The position numbers and the translations under genes are program-made. The notes under the pieces were generated by a model, which did no database searches, was not told the DNA's origin, and worked only from the letters and a program-made list of their open reading frames with translations. From Lachnospiraceae bacterium (GTDB lineage: Bacteria; Bacillota; Clostridia; Lachnospirales; Lachnospiraceae): DNA of 36,592 bases. Below are positions 1 through 7,811 of the stretch, in pieces (positions within the stretch are counted from its first letter, which is position 1; each line of letters begins with the position of its first letter). Where the stretch lies: the NCBI GenBank assembly GCA_017461775.1, contig JAFTXD010000075.1, positions 1 to 36,592 of the forward strand. Reading direction: 5' to 3'.

Positions 1-489
1 AGTTTGCGCGCCATGGGCGCGCTCTAACGGGTGAAAGTCCCGAATACGCCTAGGTAACAAGGAAGTATATAGCTGAACAGCAAGGGTGTTCATCGTGAGG
101 TGGAATCTGAAGGAAGCTGTAGGCAAACCTCTGGCTCGACGAACAGAAATCACATATAAGGCTAGGTTCTGTTTGGTAAGTCCGCTGTAAAGGATGAAGC
201 CGTAAAGTTACCATTTGTAGGAGCAGAGTAAATGTGGCGAGTAGATGGAGGGAAAGAGCGTGCACCTTAAGCGTGGAGGTCTCACAGAGGTCTCATTTGC
301 CTAGTAACAACGAACTGTGAGAAGTCAGCAGAGCCCATAGTAGTGAAGAAGTCTCTGTAATGGAGATGGAGCGAAGGGGCGAACGATCAATAAGTTTGAG
401 TAGGTCTCGTATTGCAGAGAGGACAACATCTGCCGTAACCAATCGGGAAAAGGGTGGTCAGATTTAGCGAGACGGAAAGGAAAGAACGC

Positions 490-1767
490 ATGGACACAAG
501 TAGTCTAATGGAGCAGATACTGTCAGGCGATAACCTCAACAGAGCATATCTGCAAGTCGTACGAAATAAAGGTGCAGAGGGAGTGGATGGAATGAAATAC
601 ACAGAACTCAAGGAACACCTTGCAAAGAACGGCGAAATCATCAAGGAACAGTTGAGGGCAAGAAAATATAAACCTCAACCAGTACGAAGAGTAGAGATAC
701 CAAAGCCTGATGGCGGTGTCAGAAACCTAGGGGTACCAACAGTAACAGACAGATTTGTACAACAAGCCATTGCGCAGGTACTAACACCAATCTATGAGGA
801 ACAGTTTCATGACCATAGTTATGGATTTAGACCGAATAGATGCGCACAGCAAGCAATCCTAACAGCACTAGACATGATAAATGATGGAAATGACTGGATT
901 GTAGACATTGACTTGGAAAAGTTTTTCGACACAGTAAACCATGATAAGCTGATGACCATTATTGGGAGAACAATTAAAGATGGAGATGTTATTTCCATCA
1001 TAAGAAAGTATCTTGTCAGCGGAATTATGATTGATGACGAATATGAGGATTCTATTGTGGGAACACCACAGGGTGGAAATCTTTCACCATTATTGGCAAA
1101 CATCATGTTAAACGAACTTGATAAGGAAATGGAAAAGCGAGGGCTTAATTTTGTACGATATGCAGACGACTGTATCATCATGGTCGGCAGTGAAATGTCG
1201 GCAAATCGAGTAATGAGAAACCTCTCTCGATTTATTGAAGAGAAACTAGGGCTAAAAGTCAACATAACTAAAAGTAAAGTGGATAAACCTAAAGGAATCA
1301 AATACCTTGGATTTTATTTTGATACAAGAGCACACCAATACAAGGCAAAACCACATACAAAGTCGATAGCGAAGTTCAAGAAAAGAATGAAGGAGCTCAC
1401 TTGTCGTAGCTGGGGTGTCAGTAACAGTTACAAGGTTGCAAAACTCAATCAGCTAATTAGAGGATGGATAAACTACTTCAAAATAGGAAGTATGAAAACG
1501 CTTTGTAAACAATTAGATTCCAACATTCGTTACAGACTTCGTATGTGCATATGGAAACAATGGAAAACACCACAAAATCGTGCAAAGAACTTGATAAAAC
1601 TTGGAATCAATAAATATACAGCATGGAGTGTTGCATACACAGGCAGAAGAATCGCTTATGTGTGTAACAAGGGTGCTGTTAATGTTGCTATAAGCAATGA
1701 GAGACTAACCCGATTTGGATTAGTTTCAATGTTAGATTACTACACCGAAAGGTGTGTCATTTGTTAA
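490..1767 (+). CDS. ltrA: Group II intron reverse transcriptase/maturase (LtrA family)
   Basis: Intron-encoded protein that binds the intron RNA, helps it fold and splice, and reverse transcribes it at a new DNA site. Reading from ATG 490 (425 aa), the RT core is intact: YGFRPNR near 111-117, the DIDLEKFFD block near 139-147, GTPQGGNLSP near 191-200 and the catalytic YADD at 224-227. A maturase (GIIM) region follows with RLRMCIWKQWKTP and a GWINYF motif. No C-terminal HNH endonuclease zinc motif is visible, so this is an endonuclease-minus type. A GTG 36 bp upstream is in frame, but ATG 490 sits behind GGAAAGGAAAG and fits family N-termini better. No frameshift is seen, so the intron may still be mobile. 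Confidence 0.93.
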   Translation: MDTSSLMEQILSGDNLNRAYLQVVRNKGAEGVDGMKYTELKEHLAKNGEIIKEQLRARKYKPQPVRRVEIPKPDGGVRNLGVPTVTDRFVQQAIAQVLTPIYEEQFHDHSYGFRPNRCAQQAILTALDMINDGNDWIVDIDLEKFFDTVNHDKLMTIIGRTIKDGDVISIIRKYLVSGIMIDDEYEDSIVGTPQGGNLSPLLANIMLNELDKEMEKRGLNFVRYADDCIIMVGSEMSANRVMRNLSRFIEEKLGLKVNITKSKVDKPKGIKYLGFYFDTRAHQYKAKPHTKSIAKFKKRMKELTCRSWGVSNSYKVAKLNQLIRGWINYFKIGSMKTLCKQLDSNIRYRLRMCIWKQWKTPQNRAKNLIKLGINKYTAWSVAYTGRRIAYVCNKGAVNVAISNERLTRFGLVSMLDYYTERCVIC

Positions 1768-1773
1768 GTTGAT

Positions 1774-1850
1774 TGAACCGCCGTGTACGGAACCGTACGC
1801 ACGGTGGTGTGAGAGGTCGGGGAATCATTAAATTCCCCTCCTACTCGATT
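1774..1850 (+). ncRNA. Group II intron domains V and VI
   Basis: Domain V: ACCGCCGTG (about 1777-1785) pairs with CACGGTGGT (about 1800-1808), capped by a TACG/CGTA stem with a short loop, and a two-base bulge (CG) sits on the 3' strand as in known domain V helices. Domain VI: GGGGAAT (1819-1825) pairs with ATTCCCC (1832-1838). It is followed by CTCCTACTCGATT, which should carry the bulged branch-point A about 7-8 nt before the 3' splice site. The fold was worked out by eye; which A is the branch point is inference. Confidence 0.75.
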
Positions 1851-1862
1851 GTGGTCGTGCTA

Positions 1863-2837
1863 TTATTCTCCTAAGATGAAATAAAGCTTCAGTTTCCTAA
1901 CAGTAATTGTCATAATATAGGCCAATATTCCAAACAATATGAAATTAATTAGTATAATAATGAGTGGATGAGCATTTGGCATTGTAGCAAAAGTAATATA
2001 GATTAGTGGTGAGTGGAATAAATATATGCCAAAACTGTTTCTATCTATATTGCTTGTGAGATTATTACTGATACATGGCATAAGCAAATATGCAATAAAT
2101 ACCAAACAACCGGAAATCAAGTATTCAGATAGGAAAGATGCGTAGAAGATTTCCAGGGTGATGCCAAGCATTAGTGATAAGAAAGCGCTTGTAGATAAAA
2201 TCTTTTTGTATATCGTTAGTTCTTTTTCATATCGGTTAATGACAAAGCCAACATAAAACCAAATCAGATACCTCATTACATTGTTTGCGTATGAATGTAT
2301 ATATATTTTTTTGGAGGCAAGAGAAATTATCAATAAAAAAATACCGCTGATGATGTAAAAGAGGGGTAAATCTTTTTTGTACAATATTTTGCAGATAAAA
2401 TACATGATAGAAAAAATGAGAAATAAGGTGGGAAGGAACCATAAATGCCCATTATCTTTTCCATAAATGACCTTCGAAAAATATATTTCGAAAAATGTCA
2501 TATTTGAATATCCGGAATAACCTACCAACATGCGTATGGGAATCATCCATAGTGCTGAAATGGCGCAAAAAGGTATAAGTAATCTCTTTGTTTTTTCAAA
2601 TAAGAAAGTAGATACTTTTCGCTCTTTTCTTTGTGAAAAGAAGAACAAATAACCGGAAAGCGAAAAGAATAATTGCATTTGAAAAAAATCAATAATCTTT
2701 TTCATGAAATCGAGTATAGGGCATTGTACATTGGTTTGATACAGATTCCAATCAGAGGAATAGATTATGATGCTATGACCGAATACGACGATGAGAATGG
2801 CTAATGCTCTTAGGTTTACTATTTTCTGATTTTTCAT
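1863..2837 (-). CDS. Acyltransferase family 3 membrane protein
   Basis: A 324-aa polytopic membrane protein of the acyltransferase-3 (OafA/WecH-like) family, which moves acetyl or other acyl groups onto surface sugars. The N-terminus has the family signature: a first membrane helix with LRALAILIVVFGHS, whose His is the expected catalytic residue, then an FFSLSGYLFFF segment. About ten hydrophobic segments follow. The start at 2837 is preferred over an ATG nine bases upstream because AAAGGA lies about eight bases before it, while it abuts the upstream ATG directly. It follows the pyruvyl transferase gene on the same strand, separated by a hairpin. Its 3' end is 13 bp from the intron edge. A role in decorating the exopolysaccharide is plausible but not shown. 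Confidence 0.85.
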   Translation of the reverse strand: MKNQKIVNLRALAILIVVFGHSIIIYSSDWNLYQTNVQCPILDFMKKIIDFFQMQLFFSLSGYLFFFSQRKERKVSTFLFEKTKRLLIPFCAISALWMIPIRMLVGYSGYSNMTFFEIYFSKVIYGKDNGHLWFLPTLFLIFSIMYFICKILYKKDLPLFYIISGIFLLIISLASKKIYIHSYANNVMRYLIWFYVGFVINRYEKELTIYKKILSTSAFLSLMLGITLEIFYASFLSEYLISGCLVFIAYLLMPCISNNLTSNIDRNSFGIYLFHSPLIYITFATMPNAHPLIIILINFILFGILAYIMTITVRKLKLYFILGE

Positions 2838-2873
2838 ACCAATCATTCCTTTTATATTAATCTACAGAATAAC

Positions 2874-2900
2874 AATGGAGGCCACGGATGTGCCTCCATT
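2874..2900 (-). terminator. Hairpin between pyruvyl transferase and acyltransferase genes
   Basis: AATGGAGGC (2874-2882) is a perfect complement of GCCTCCATT (2892-2900), a 9-bp stem with a 9-nt loop. It lies between two minus-strand genes. The T-run after it on the minus strand is weak, so it may only partly stop transcription. Confidence 0.5.
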
Positions 2901-2918
2901 ATAAAAGTTAATTCTGAC

Positions 2919-3995
2919 TTAGTTTGTTATATGAGTATTCTCTTTTAGTATTAATCTCATATTTTCATATTTTCTCTTCATTTTATCCAGCGGATATGAT
3001 GTATTTTCACAGGATAAAACTGCGTCTAAAGCGGTGTCAAATTCGTCGATGCTACCGATAAAGCGGATAAAAGGAAGCTCCTTAATCCATTCATAAACGG
3101 CCTTCACCTTTCCGTTGGCGTTATTTAAAACTACGCAAGGGGTAGCTGTTATGGCAGCGAAAATCATCCCATGCAACCTATCAGTTACCACGAATTTCGC
3201 AGAGGCGAATTCGTCCAACTTTAAGAGGACTTCCTCTTCACGCCTCTTTTTCTTGATGTTGTAATTTACTACGGTGTCGGTTTCCTGTATCTTGATATCC
3301 TTTGATTTCGCTTCGATTTTTGCCTTTATGGAAAGCATGGTATCCTTATCAACAGACTTTTCCACATCACTTCTCATGCACAAAAGGCAATGGGAATCCC
3401 GGGAAGAAATCTTTGATGTATAAGGTAAATAACCAATAGCCATATCGGGGGCATAAATCGCACGTTTGGCACCGACAAAGCAAGTGGCATCGTTTAGTGA
3501 CCTCTGGTCTCTGAGAAAAATGTAAATGTCATCACATTTGCTGTAATATTCTTTGGAAACATTCTTTTCCTGCTGGCCATTAGCGTCATTCGAATAGGTA
3601 ATGGTTTGAGGAAGAATGATGATACGGTTGCTCCTAAAAATGGAAAGTATCTTCCGGACGGCGCGCTCCTCGTTCATCCAGATAGTGCCCAAATAGCCGC
3701 CGGCGTGTAAAAATACGGTATTGTCTTTTACGATGCTTTTGAGACGTTTGTCAGAATAATTCTTGATAAAGAAATTAGGTATCTCGACGATTTTATGTTC
3801 CGGCAGAATTTCTGCAAACATATTGTATTCTGCAAGCGCAAGTGCGTGGTCTCCAAGATTACCATGTTCAGGGGTATTTAGTATAAAGATAACATCATCC
3901 CTTGAAGCAGCTGACGCATATTTTCGGAAATGGAAAAGCCATCGATATTCCAGGTAAAGATACATATATATCTTTTTGGCAAATTTATTAATCAT
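2919..3995 (-). CDS. Polysaccharide pyruvyl transferase family protein
   Basis: A 358-aa protein of the polysaccharide pyruvyl transferase family (CsaB/EpsO-like fold). Members move a pyruvyl ketal from PEP to sugars, although many relatives have diverged. Visible family marks are GNLGDHALA near residue 46, FLHAGGYLG near residue 95, an APDMAIGY segment in the middle and VVTDRLHGMIFA towards the C-terminus, the conserved DRLHG block. The start is supported by GTGAGG five to six bases upstream. It is likely cytosolic and acts on a lipid-linked or nucleotide sugar. It lies away from the main polysaccharide operon, next to an acyltransferase, so the pair could decorate the same polymer; that link is inference. 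Confidence 0.87.
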   Translation of the reverse strand: MINKFAKKIYMYLYLEYRWLFHFRKYASAASRDDVIFILNTPEHGNLGDHALALAEYNMFAEILPEHKIVEIPNFFIKNYSDKRLKSIVKDNTVFLHAGGYLGTIWMNEERAVRKILSIFRSNRIIILPQTITYSNDANGQQEKNVSKEYYSKCDDIYIFLRDQRSLNDATCFVGAKRAIYAPDMAIGYLPYTSKISSRDSHCLLCMRSDVEKSVDKDTMLSIKAKIEAKSKDIKIQETDTVVNYNIKKKRREEEVLLKLDEFASAKFVVTDRLHGMIFAAITATPCVVLNNANGKVKAVYEWIKELPFIRFIGSIDEFDTALDAVLSCENTSYPLDKMKRKYENMRLILKENTHITN

Positions 3996-4129
3996 AGAAC
4001 CTCACGTTAGGTATAAGTATTTTAAATATAGACAAATTGACAGATACAAAAGAGTAATTACATTATGCCACAAAATTTGCGCTTTGTCATCTGCCTGAAT
4101 AATCATAATATGTGCAATAAAGCACAAAC

Positions 4130-4155
4130 AAAAAAGCCACGGGAAAACCCATGGC
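4130..4155 (-). terminator. Intrinsic terminator of precursor 3
   Basis: On the minus strand GCCATGGG pairs with CCCGTGGC (one G-U pair) around a TTTT loop and is followed by six T (4130-4135 complement). It begins eight bases after the stop of the small precursor gene, which supports that gene being a real transcription unit. Confidence 0.85.
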
Positions 4156-4162
4156 CTTCTTA

Positions 4163-4342
4163 TTAATCAATTTTCTCTACGTATCCGTCAGAACCGTTAT
4201 CAACTGATTCTCCGCTGTAAGAATACCATTTCTTTCCGTTCTGGTCTACACGAACCTCATCATACTTGGTGCTATAGCTATCACCATATTCAGTACAAGC
4301 GATTTCAACAGTCTCAATTGCAGGTGCAATCCAATTCTTCAT
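4163..4342 (-). CDS. RiPP precursor peptide 3 (short, acidic, Tyr/Ser-rich core)
   Basis: A 59-aa peptide gene that is easy to miss because of its size. Its first 20 residues match precursor 2 position for position: Trp4, Ala6, Pro7, Val12, Ile14, Thr17 and Gly20 (MKNWIAPAIETVEIACTEYG). This is the W-x-x-P...T leader expected for PqqD-guided lasso-type peptides. The remaining 39 residues are rich in Asp, Ser, Tyr and Gly, lack Cys and end in Asp. If Gly20 becomes residue 1, Asp28 is position 9, suitable for a nine-residue Gly-Asp ring. AAGGGAG lies ten bases before the ATG; a promoter candidate and a strong terminator bracket the gene. It lies downstream of the kinase at 4441-5358 and the cyclase at 5355-7286 on the same strand. 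The product structure is unknown. Confidence 0.82.
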   Translation of the reverse strand: MKNWIAPAIETVEIACTEYGDSYSTKYDEVRVDQNGKKWYSYSGESVDNGSDGYVEKID

Positions 4343-4388
4343 AACAACATAACTCCCTTCAAAATAAGTAATCCTTGTTTACAATCAG

Positions 4389-4417
4389 ATGATATCATTG
4401 AAAGGAGGGTGGTGCAA
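4389..4417 (-). promoter_or_regulatory. Candidate promoter of precursor 3
   Basis: On the minus strand TTGCAC (4412-4417) and TATCAT (4389-4394) are spaced by 17 bp, about 40 bp before the start codon. The -35 is weak, but it shares TTGC with the candidate promoters of the other two precursors. Confidence 0.4.
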
Positions 4418-4440
4418 TATATCTAACAAAAATGAAAGAT

Positions 4441-5358
4441 TTACGAAAGCAGAGTTTCGTTTATGAGCCGGGCAACGGCTGTGGTGGAGTCTCCCAAAGC
4501 CGGTCTGGTGATAACATACATATTTATATGGGATATGATATCCAGAAATAACTGCTTTCTCTGTGGGGAAAGTCCGAAGCGGTGGTATATTTCGCCGCGA
4601 TAGAGATTGTTGGTCAAAAAATGCAGCTTTTCAATCCCCTCAAGCTTCCGGAGACTGGGAGCACTGGTGGTGCCCACCGTGATAATAAACATATGGAGCA
4701 GCCGGTAGGTATTGCAGGAGTAATCATTATCCAGCTTTCGCGCATATTTTCCTCTGTGTTCATCAATGTATATGTATTTTTCGGGATGCGCATCTGCTTC
4801 GACGATATTGCGGCACAGCTTTTGCCAAGGAGGGCCGGGATGTAGAAATGCTTGTCCATCCTGATAGGAGACGGCAGAAATATCATCGGATAGAAAATCG
4901 TATCCCATATTCATCATATTAAAGGTAGTGGTAGATTTCCCGCTACCACTGCCACCGGATATAATAAATGCGCTGTCGTTACACCTTAGAGAACTGCCGT
5001 GGATAGGTAAAATGCCGCGCTGCATAAGGATTAAGGAAAATGCGGAGCCCAGCAAATAGGCAGTAATACTTTTGGCAGGAAGCGTAGGGTCTTCAATCCA
5101 GACATGGATAAGATTTCCTTTTTCGGTATAAAACAAAACCATGTCCTTTAGATAAAACCACATGACCTCCTCTGTAAGATAATCCACCTGTCCCCCATGA
5201 GCACTTTCCAGTACGGAGGCGGGGGGAGGGGTTAGCCGGATGGTAACATCAATATCCTGGGGAGAAAATGTCTCGCACAGCTCATTCGCTTCCTGCAGGG
5301 GAAGCTCTGAGGATACCGTCAGACCGTATAGTTTGTAATAGTAATTTGGGGTTGTCAT
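4441..5358 (-). CDS. HPr kinase-like serine kinase 1 of RiPP locus
   Basis: A 305-aa protein of the HPr kinase-like family found in lasso peptide clusters, where the characterised relatives phosphorylate a Ser of the precursor. The N-terminus (YYYKLYGLTVSSE) matches the small N-domain of its two paralogs in this locus. The Walker A loop GGSGSGKST is near residues 134-142, followed by FLSDD, the HPr kinase acidic motif, and by PPWQKLCRN. Its ATG overlaps the stop of the upstream cyclase (ATGA), so the two are translationally coupled. Precursor 3 follows. All visible catalytic residues are intact. The exact target Ser/Thr is unknown. Confidence 0.85.
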   Translation of the reverse strand: MTTPNYYYKLYGLTVSSELPLQEANELCETFSPQDIDVTIRLTPPPASVLESAHGGQVDYLTEEVMWFYLKDMVLFYTEKGNLIHVWIEDPTLPAKSITAYLLGSAFSLILMQRGILPIHGSSLRCNDSAFIISGGSGSGKSTTTFNMMNMGYDFLSDDISAVSYQDGQAFLHPGPPWQKLCRNIVEADAHPEKYIYIDEHRGKYARKLDNDYSCNTYRLLHMFIITVGTTSAPSLRKLEGIEKLHFLTNNLYRGEIYHRFGLSPQRKQLFLDIISHINMYVITRPALGDSTTAVARLINETLLS

Positions 5359-7286
5359 GGCTTATCACCAATCCTTTCCTGAGCATATTCCAAATAAACT
5401 GCAGCAGTATACAGAGTATAAACCTTCTGGAGCAGCTCCTCGGTGAGTGTCTCGGAGGTGGTTTCTCTGACTGCATTTATAATTTCATCGTAGACTTTGG
5501 TATTAACCAGTTCTTTTAAGGCAGGGGACTGTACCGTGCTGAGCAATAGTGGCTTTACCCTGTCCCAGTTCATCTGGACACGCAGCAGCGCATCGGCACT
5601 CTGCAGGCCACGCTGGTGGACATTAAGGCGGATGGTGTCCGGGATGATGTCCTTCATATAAGTGCGTACCATGGCGCGCTCTATATGGCCTGCAACATAG
5701 CATTCGATAGGTAAACGGCAACAAAGCTCGATAAGACGCTTGTCCTTCAGAGGGTCGCGGATGAGCAGACCATACTGTAGTCCGAAGACTGTATCATACA
5801 TGCCCAGCTGTGCCAGACCCTGCGGAAAGAAGAGAAAATTCTTGCGTTCCTGCCAGGAATCCATATTTGCACCGCCGGAATGTCGGATGTTACCTTTGAT
5901 AAGAGCCAGGGTTTTGTATCCTTTCTGCAGCTCCGGCCGCGCAACGCCTTGGTTCTCCATTTTTGGGGGCCGCAGACGGTCAAGGTAATATGCTGAGAAT
6001 GTTTTTGCGGCCAGCTTCTTGGAGACCCGATTCTTATGGCAAAAATCCGCCAAGGTGGAATAGGCCTTGAGGGGATGAAGGTCAGCAAGCTGCTGGTATA
6101 CAACGGACATAACATTTCCGTAGGATATGGTTGCATTTCCGTATTGCCCCTTTAACAGTAATTTACAATTGTCAGTGGCCGCAGTTTTGTATATTTCATC
6201 CAGCCATACAAGATTTTGCATGGATTTGGAAGGTATTCCAAGAGAAAAGGTAATGCGTCTTAACTCCTCGATGGAGTTTTTGCCATCACAATCTATATAG
6301 GTTGGAAGAATATTCGTATGTAGCTTACAGATTTCCTCTACACCCGGTTTTTCATTGGTGATATAAAAGCTACCCAAATCATTTTTGTATTCCTTTAAAG
6401 GAATGGAGGTGTAGCTACGCAAGGAGCATTGTTTGTCCTTTAGCATGTCTGCGGCAATGCAAGCGACCGTAGAGGAATCCAGACCGCTGCTGAGTGTACA
6501 TCCCACTGTGGCACTTGGGCGCAGCAGGGAGCGAATGCTGGTTTTTACGGTATCAACCAAAAGCCTTTGATACTCGTCCTCCGTAGTATATATCTGCTCA
6601 TAGTCCGTTACTCTGGGGTCCCAATACTTGTGAAGTGTTACGCCGCTTGGGGTGAAGGAAAGATATTCACCGGCGCCCAATTGGAAAATGTCCTTGTACG
6701 GGGTGGCATGCTCCGCCACATTCATGTCCGCAGAATAGGTGCTTAAAAAGCCGGTCATCCATGCTTCACTGGTTGTGGTGGGCGCGATGGAAACCAAGGA
6801 ATCCATAATGGTGCTGAAGTATAAGGTGTCATTCACCAGCCGGTAAAAGATGCTACGGTTGGCCAGGTGGTCAGCATAGATATAACTGGATTTTGAAATG
6901 GTATCCGTCACTGCAAATGCAAAGGCACCACATACATGCTGGTGAAAGGAATTGCCCCATGTTCTATAGGCATGGTACAAAAGTTCGTGGTCGGATAAGC
7001 GGTCTATGTCAGGACACTGCAAGGTCAGTTCAGAACTGTTCGCCAGTTCGTCCGTATTGTCGATGAAAGCATCCGAAGCAAACAGGAGAGAGTCCTGTCC
7101 GATAGGGGCTGTGTCAGCAGTGTCTGAAAACAGATTTTGGCTACACATACCCATAATGGAGTAAGGCGTAGTGGCAACGGAATAATGATCAATTTTAAAA
7201 CGATGGTATGGTGTTTCCATGAGAGCCTTGACGCTTTGCATGGAGGGTAAAGCCTGATAGCTGATGCATCCCCAAATGGCTGACAT
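5355..7286 (-). CDS. Asparagine synthetase-like cyclase 1 (lasso C-type)
   Basis: A 643-aa AsnB-family protein. In lasso pathways such enzymes adenylate an Asp/Glu side chain and let the new N-terminal amine attack it. The protein starts MSAIWGC, so the glutaminase nucleophile Cys2 of true asparagine synthetase is missing and the N-terminal domain cannot release ammonia in the usual way. The synthetase domain keeps the ATP-binding loop SSGLDSS at about 265-271, and the KGQYGNATISYGN stretch near residue 380 resembles lasso cyclases. AAGGAGG lies before the ATG. It is only about 29% of a long minus-strand unit with kinase 1 and precursor 3, and is divergent from the PqqD gene. Its substrate among the three precursors is not known; precursor 3 is the closest on the same strand. 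Confidence 0.88.
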   Translation of the reverse strand: MSAIWGCISYQALPSMQSVKALMETPYHRFKIDHYSVATTPYSIMGMCSQNLFSDTADTAPIGQDSLLFASDAFIDNTDELANSSELTLQCPDIDRLSDHELLYHAYRTWGNSFHQHVCGAFAFAVTDTISKSSYIYADHLANRSIFYRLVNDTLYFSTIMDSLVSIAPTTTSEAWMTGFLSTYSADMNVAEHATPYKDIFQLGAGEYLSFTPSGVTLHKYWDPRVTDYEQIYTTEDEYQRLLVDTVKTSIRSLLRPSATVGCTLSSGLDSSTVACIAADMLKDKQCSLRSYTSIPLKEYKNDLGSFYITNEKPGVEEICKLHTNILPTYIDCDGKNSIEELRRITFSLGIPSKSMQNLVWLDEIYKTAATDNCKLLLKGQYGNATISYGNVMSVVYQQLADLHPLKAYSTLADFCHKNRVSKKLAAKTFSAYYLDRLRPPKMENQGVARPELQKGYKTLALIKGNIRHSGGANMDSWQERKNFLFFPQGLAQLGMYDTVFGLQYGLLIRDPLKDKRLIELCCRLPIECYVAGHIERAMVRTYMKDIIPDTIRLNVHQRGLQSADALLRVQMNWDRVKPLLLSTVQSPALKELVNTKVYDEIINAVRETTSETLTEELLQKVYTLYTAAVYLEYAQERIGDKP

Positions 7287-7316
7287 ATCCTTCCTCCTTA
7301 GATATAAACTGACCTT

Positions 7317-7322
7317 ATTATA
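7317..7322 (-). promoter_or_regulatory. Extended -10 promoter for cyclase 1
   Basis: On the minus strand TGCTATAAT gives a perfect -10 (7317-7322 complement) with the extended TGn motif; the -35 region (about 7340-7345, TTTCCC) is poor. It lies 31 bp before the cyclase start and is divergent from the PqqD promoter. Confidence 0.6.
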
Positions 7323-7365
7323 GCAAGGAAAATGAAAAAGGGAAATAAAAACGTACTATATGGAG

Positions 7366-7394
7366 TTGTTTTTTTGGGGTGTTTGATGTATTAT
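7366..7394 (+). promoter_or_regulatory. Candidate promoter of PqqD-like gene
   Basis: TTGTTT (7366-7371) and TATTAT (7389-7394) with a 17-bp spacer, 35 bp before the PqqD start. Divergent from the cyclase 1 promoter about 45 bp away, so the two may be co-regulated. Confidence 0.55.
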
Positions 7395-7429
7395 ATCGTT
7401 AGTACTATTTTTATGGGTGGAGGCTTACA

Positions 7430-7696
7430 ATGGATAGAAACACAGTTATTAAGATGACAAAGCAGTTAAATGTAACAGATCTTGCCGGCGAGAAAGTAAT
7501 GGTTGATTTCGCATCCGGTAAGTACTTTTTGATTAAGGGTGTAGGTAACGATATCTGGGATTTGATTCAGGAAGAAATTACAGTAGGTGGTATCATAGAT
7601 AAGCTTTTGGCAGAATACGAGGTCGCAGAGGAAGAATGTGAGAAGGCCGTATTGGAATTTCTTGGTAAGCTGAAGGAGTTGGATTTTATCGGCTAG
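7430..7696 (+). CDS. PqqD-like leader recognition protein (lasso B1 type)
   Basis: An 88-aa PqqD-family protein, the RiPP recognition element that binds precursor leaders and brings them to the processing enzymes. The sequence shows the family pattern: an N-terminal beta region, VMVDFASGKYFLIKGVGNDIWDLI (described here in parts: strand, turn, then helix near residues 23-46), then ITVGGIIDKLLAEY and a C-terminal helix ending in LKELDFIG. GGAGG is seven to eight bases before the ATG. It is the only such protein visible in the locus, so it probably serves all three precursors, which share the W-x-A-P leader. The peptidase (B2) that normally pairs with it is not next to it. Confidence 0.9.
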   Translation: MDRNTVIKMTKQLNVTDLAGEKVMVDFASGKYFLIKGVGNDIWDLIQEEITVGGIIDKLLAEYEVAEEECEKAVLEFLGKLKELDFIG

Positions 7697-7733
7697 AAAT
7701 GTGAGTGAAAATCTAACACTTATGATATATTTC

Positions 7734-7762
7734 TTGCAGTGGATACCGGAATAGGATATGCT
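7734..7762 (+). promoter_or_regulatory. Candidate promoter of precursor 1
   Basis: TTGCAG (7734-7739), 17-bp spacer, TATGCT (7757-7762), about 50 bp before the precursor ATG. The same arrangement (TTGCTG-17-TATGCT) precedes precursor 2, and the eight bases after the -10 are also similar. Confidence 0.5.
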
Positions 7763-7811
7763 GGTATCGTAAGTTTGTATAGTATTGTTTTTGTTATAGA
7801 GGAGAAATATT

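Larger units (their letters stand above)
2..1850 (+). mobile_element. Group II intron with internal maturase ORF
   Basis: The 5' part (about 2-489) is non-coding and reads as structured intron RNA: it opens with GTTTGCGCGCC and a GCGCGCC/GGCGCGC hairpin, followed by the GTGAAAGTCCCGAA-like segment seen in many bacterial introns. The maturase frame follows, and the 3' end carries recognisable domains V and VI ending in CTACTCGATT near 1850. The whole element is about 1.85 kb, normal for a bacterial group II intron. The 5' exon lies outside the window, so the exact 5' boundary (position 1-3) and the target site cannot be fixed. The neighbouring acyltransferase stop codon lies 13 bp beyond the 3' boundary, so that gene is not interrupted. 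Confidence 0.85.

Noticed and set aside
1863-2837. Intron inserted into the acyltransferase gene
   Set aside because: The acyltransferase has a natural end and its stop lies beyond the intron 3' end, so the intron is only adjacent.
4582-4886. Overlapping frames within kinase 1 considered as the missing B2 peptidase
   Set aside because: No Cys-His-Asp transglutaminase-like pattern is seen and kinase 1 is intact across the region.
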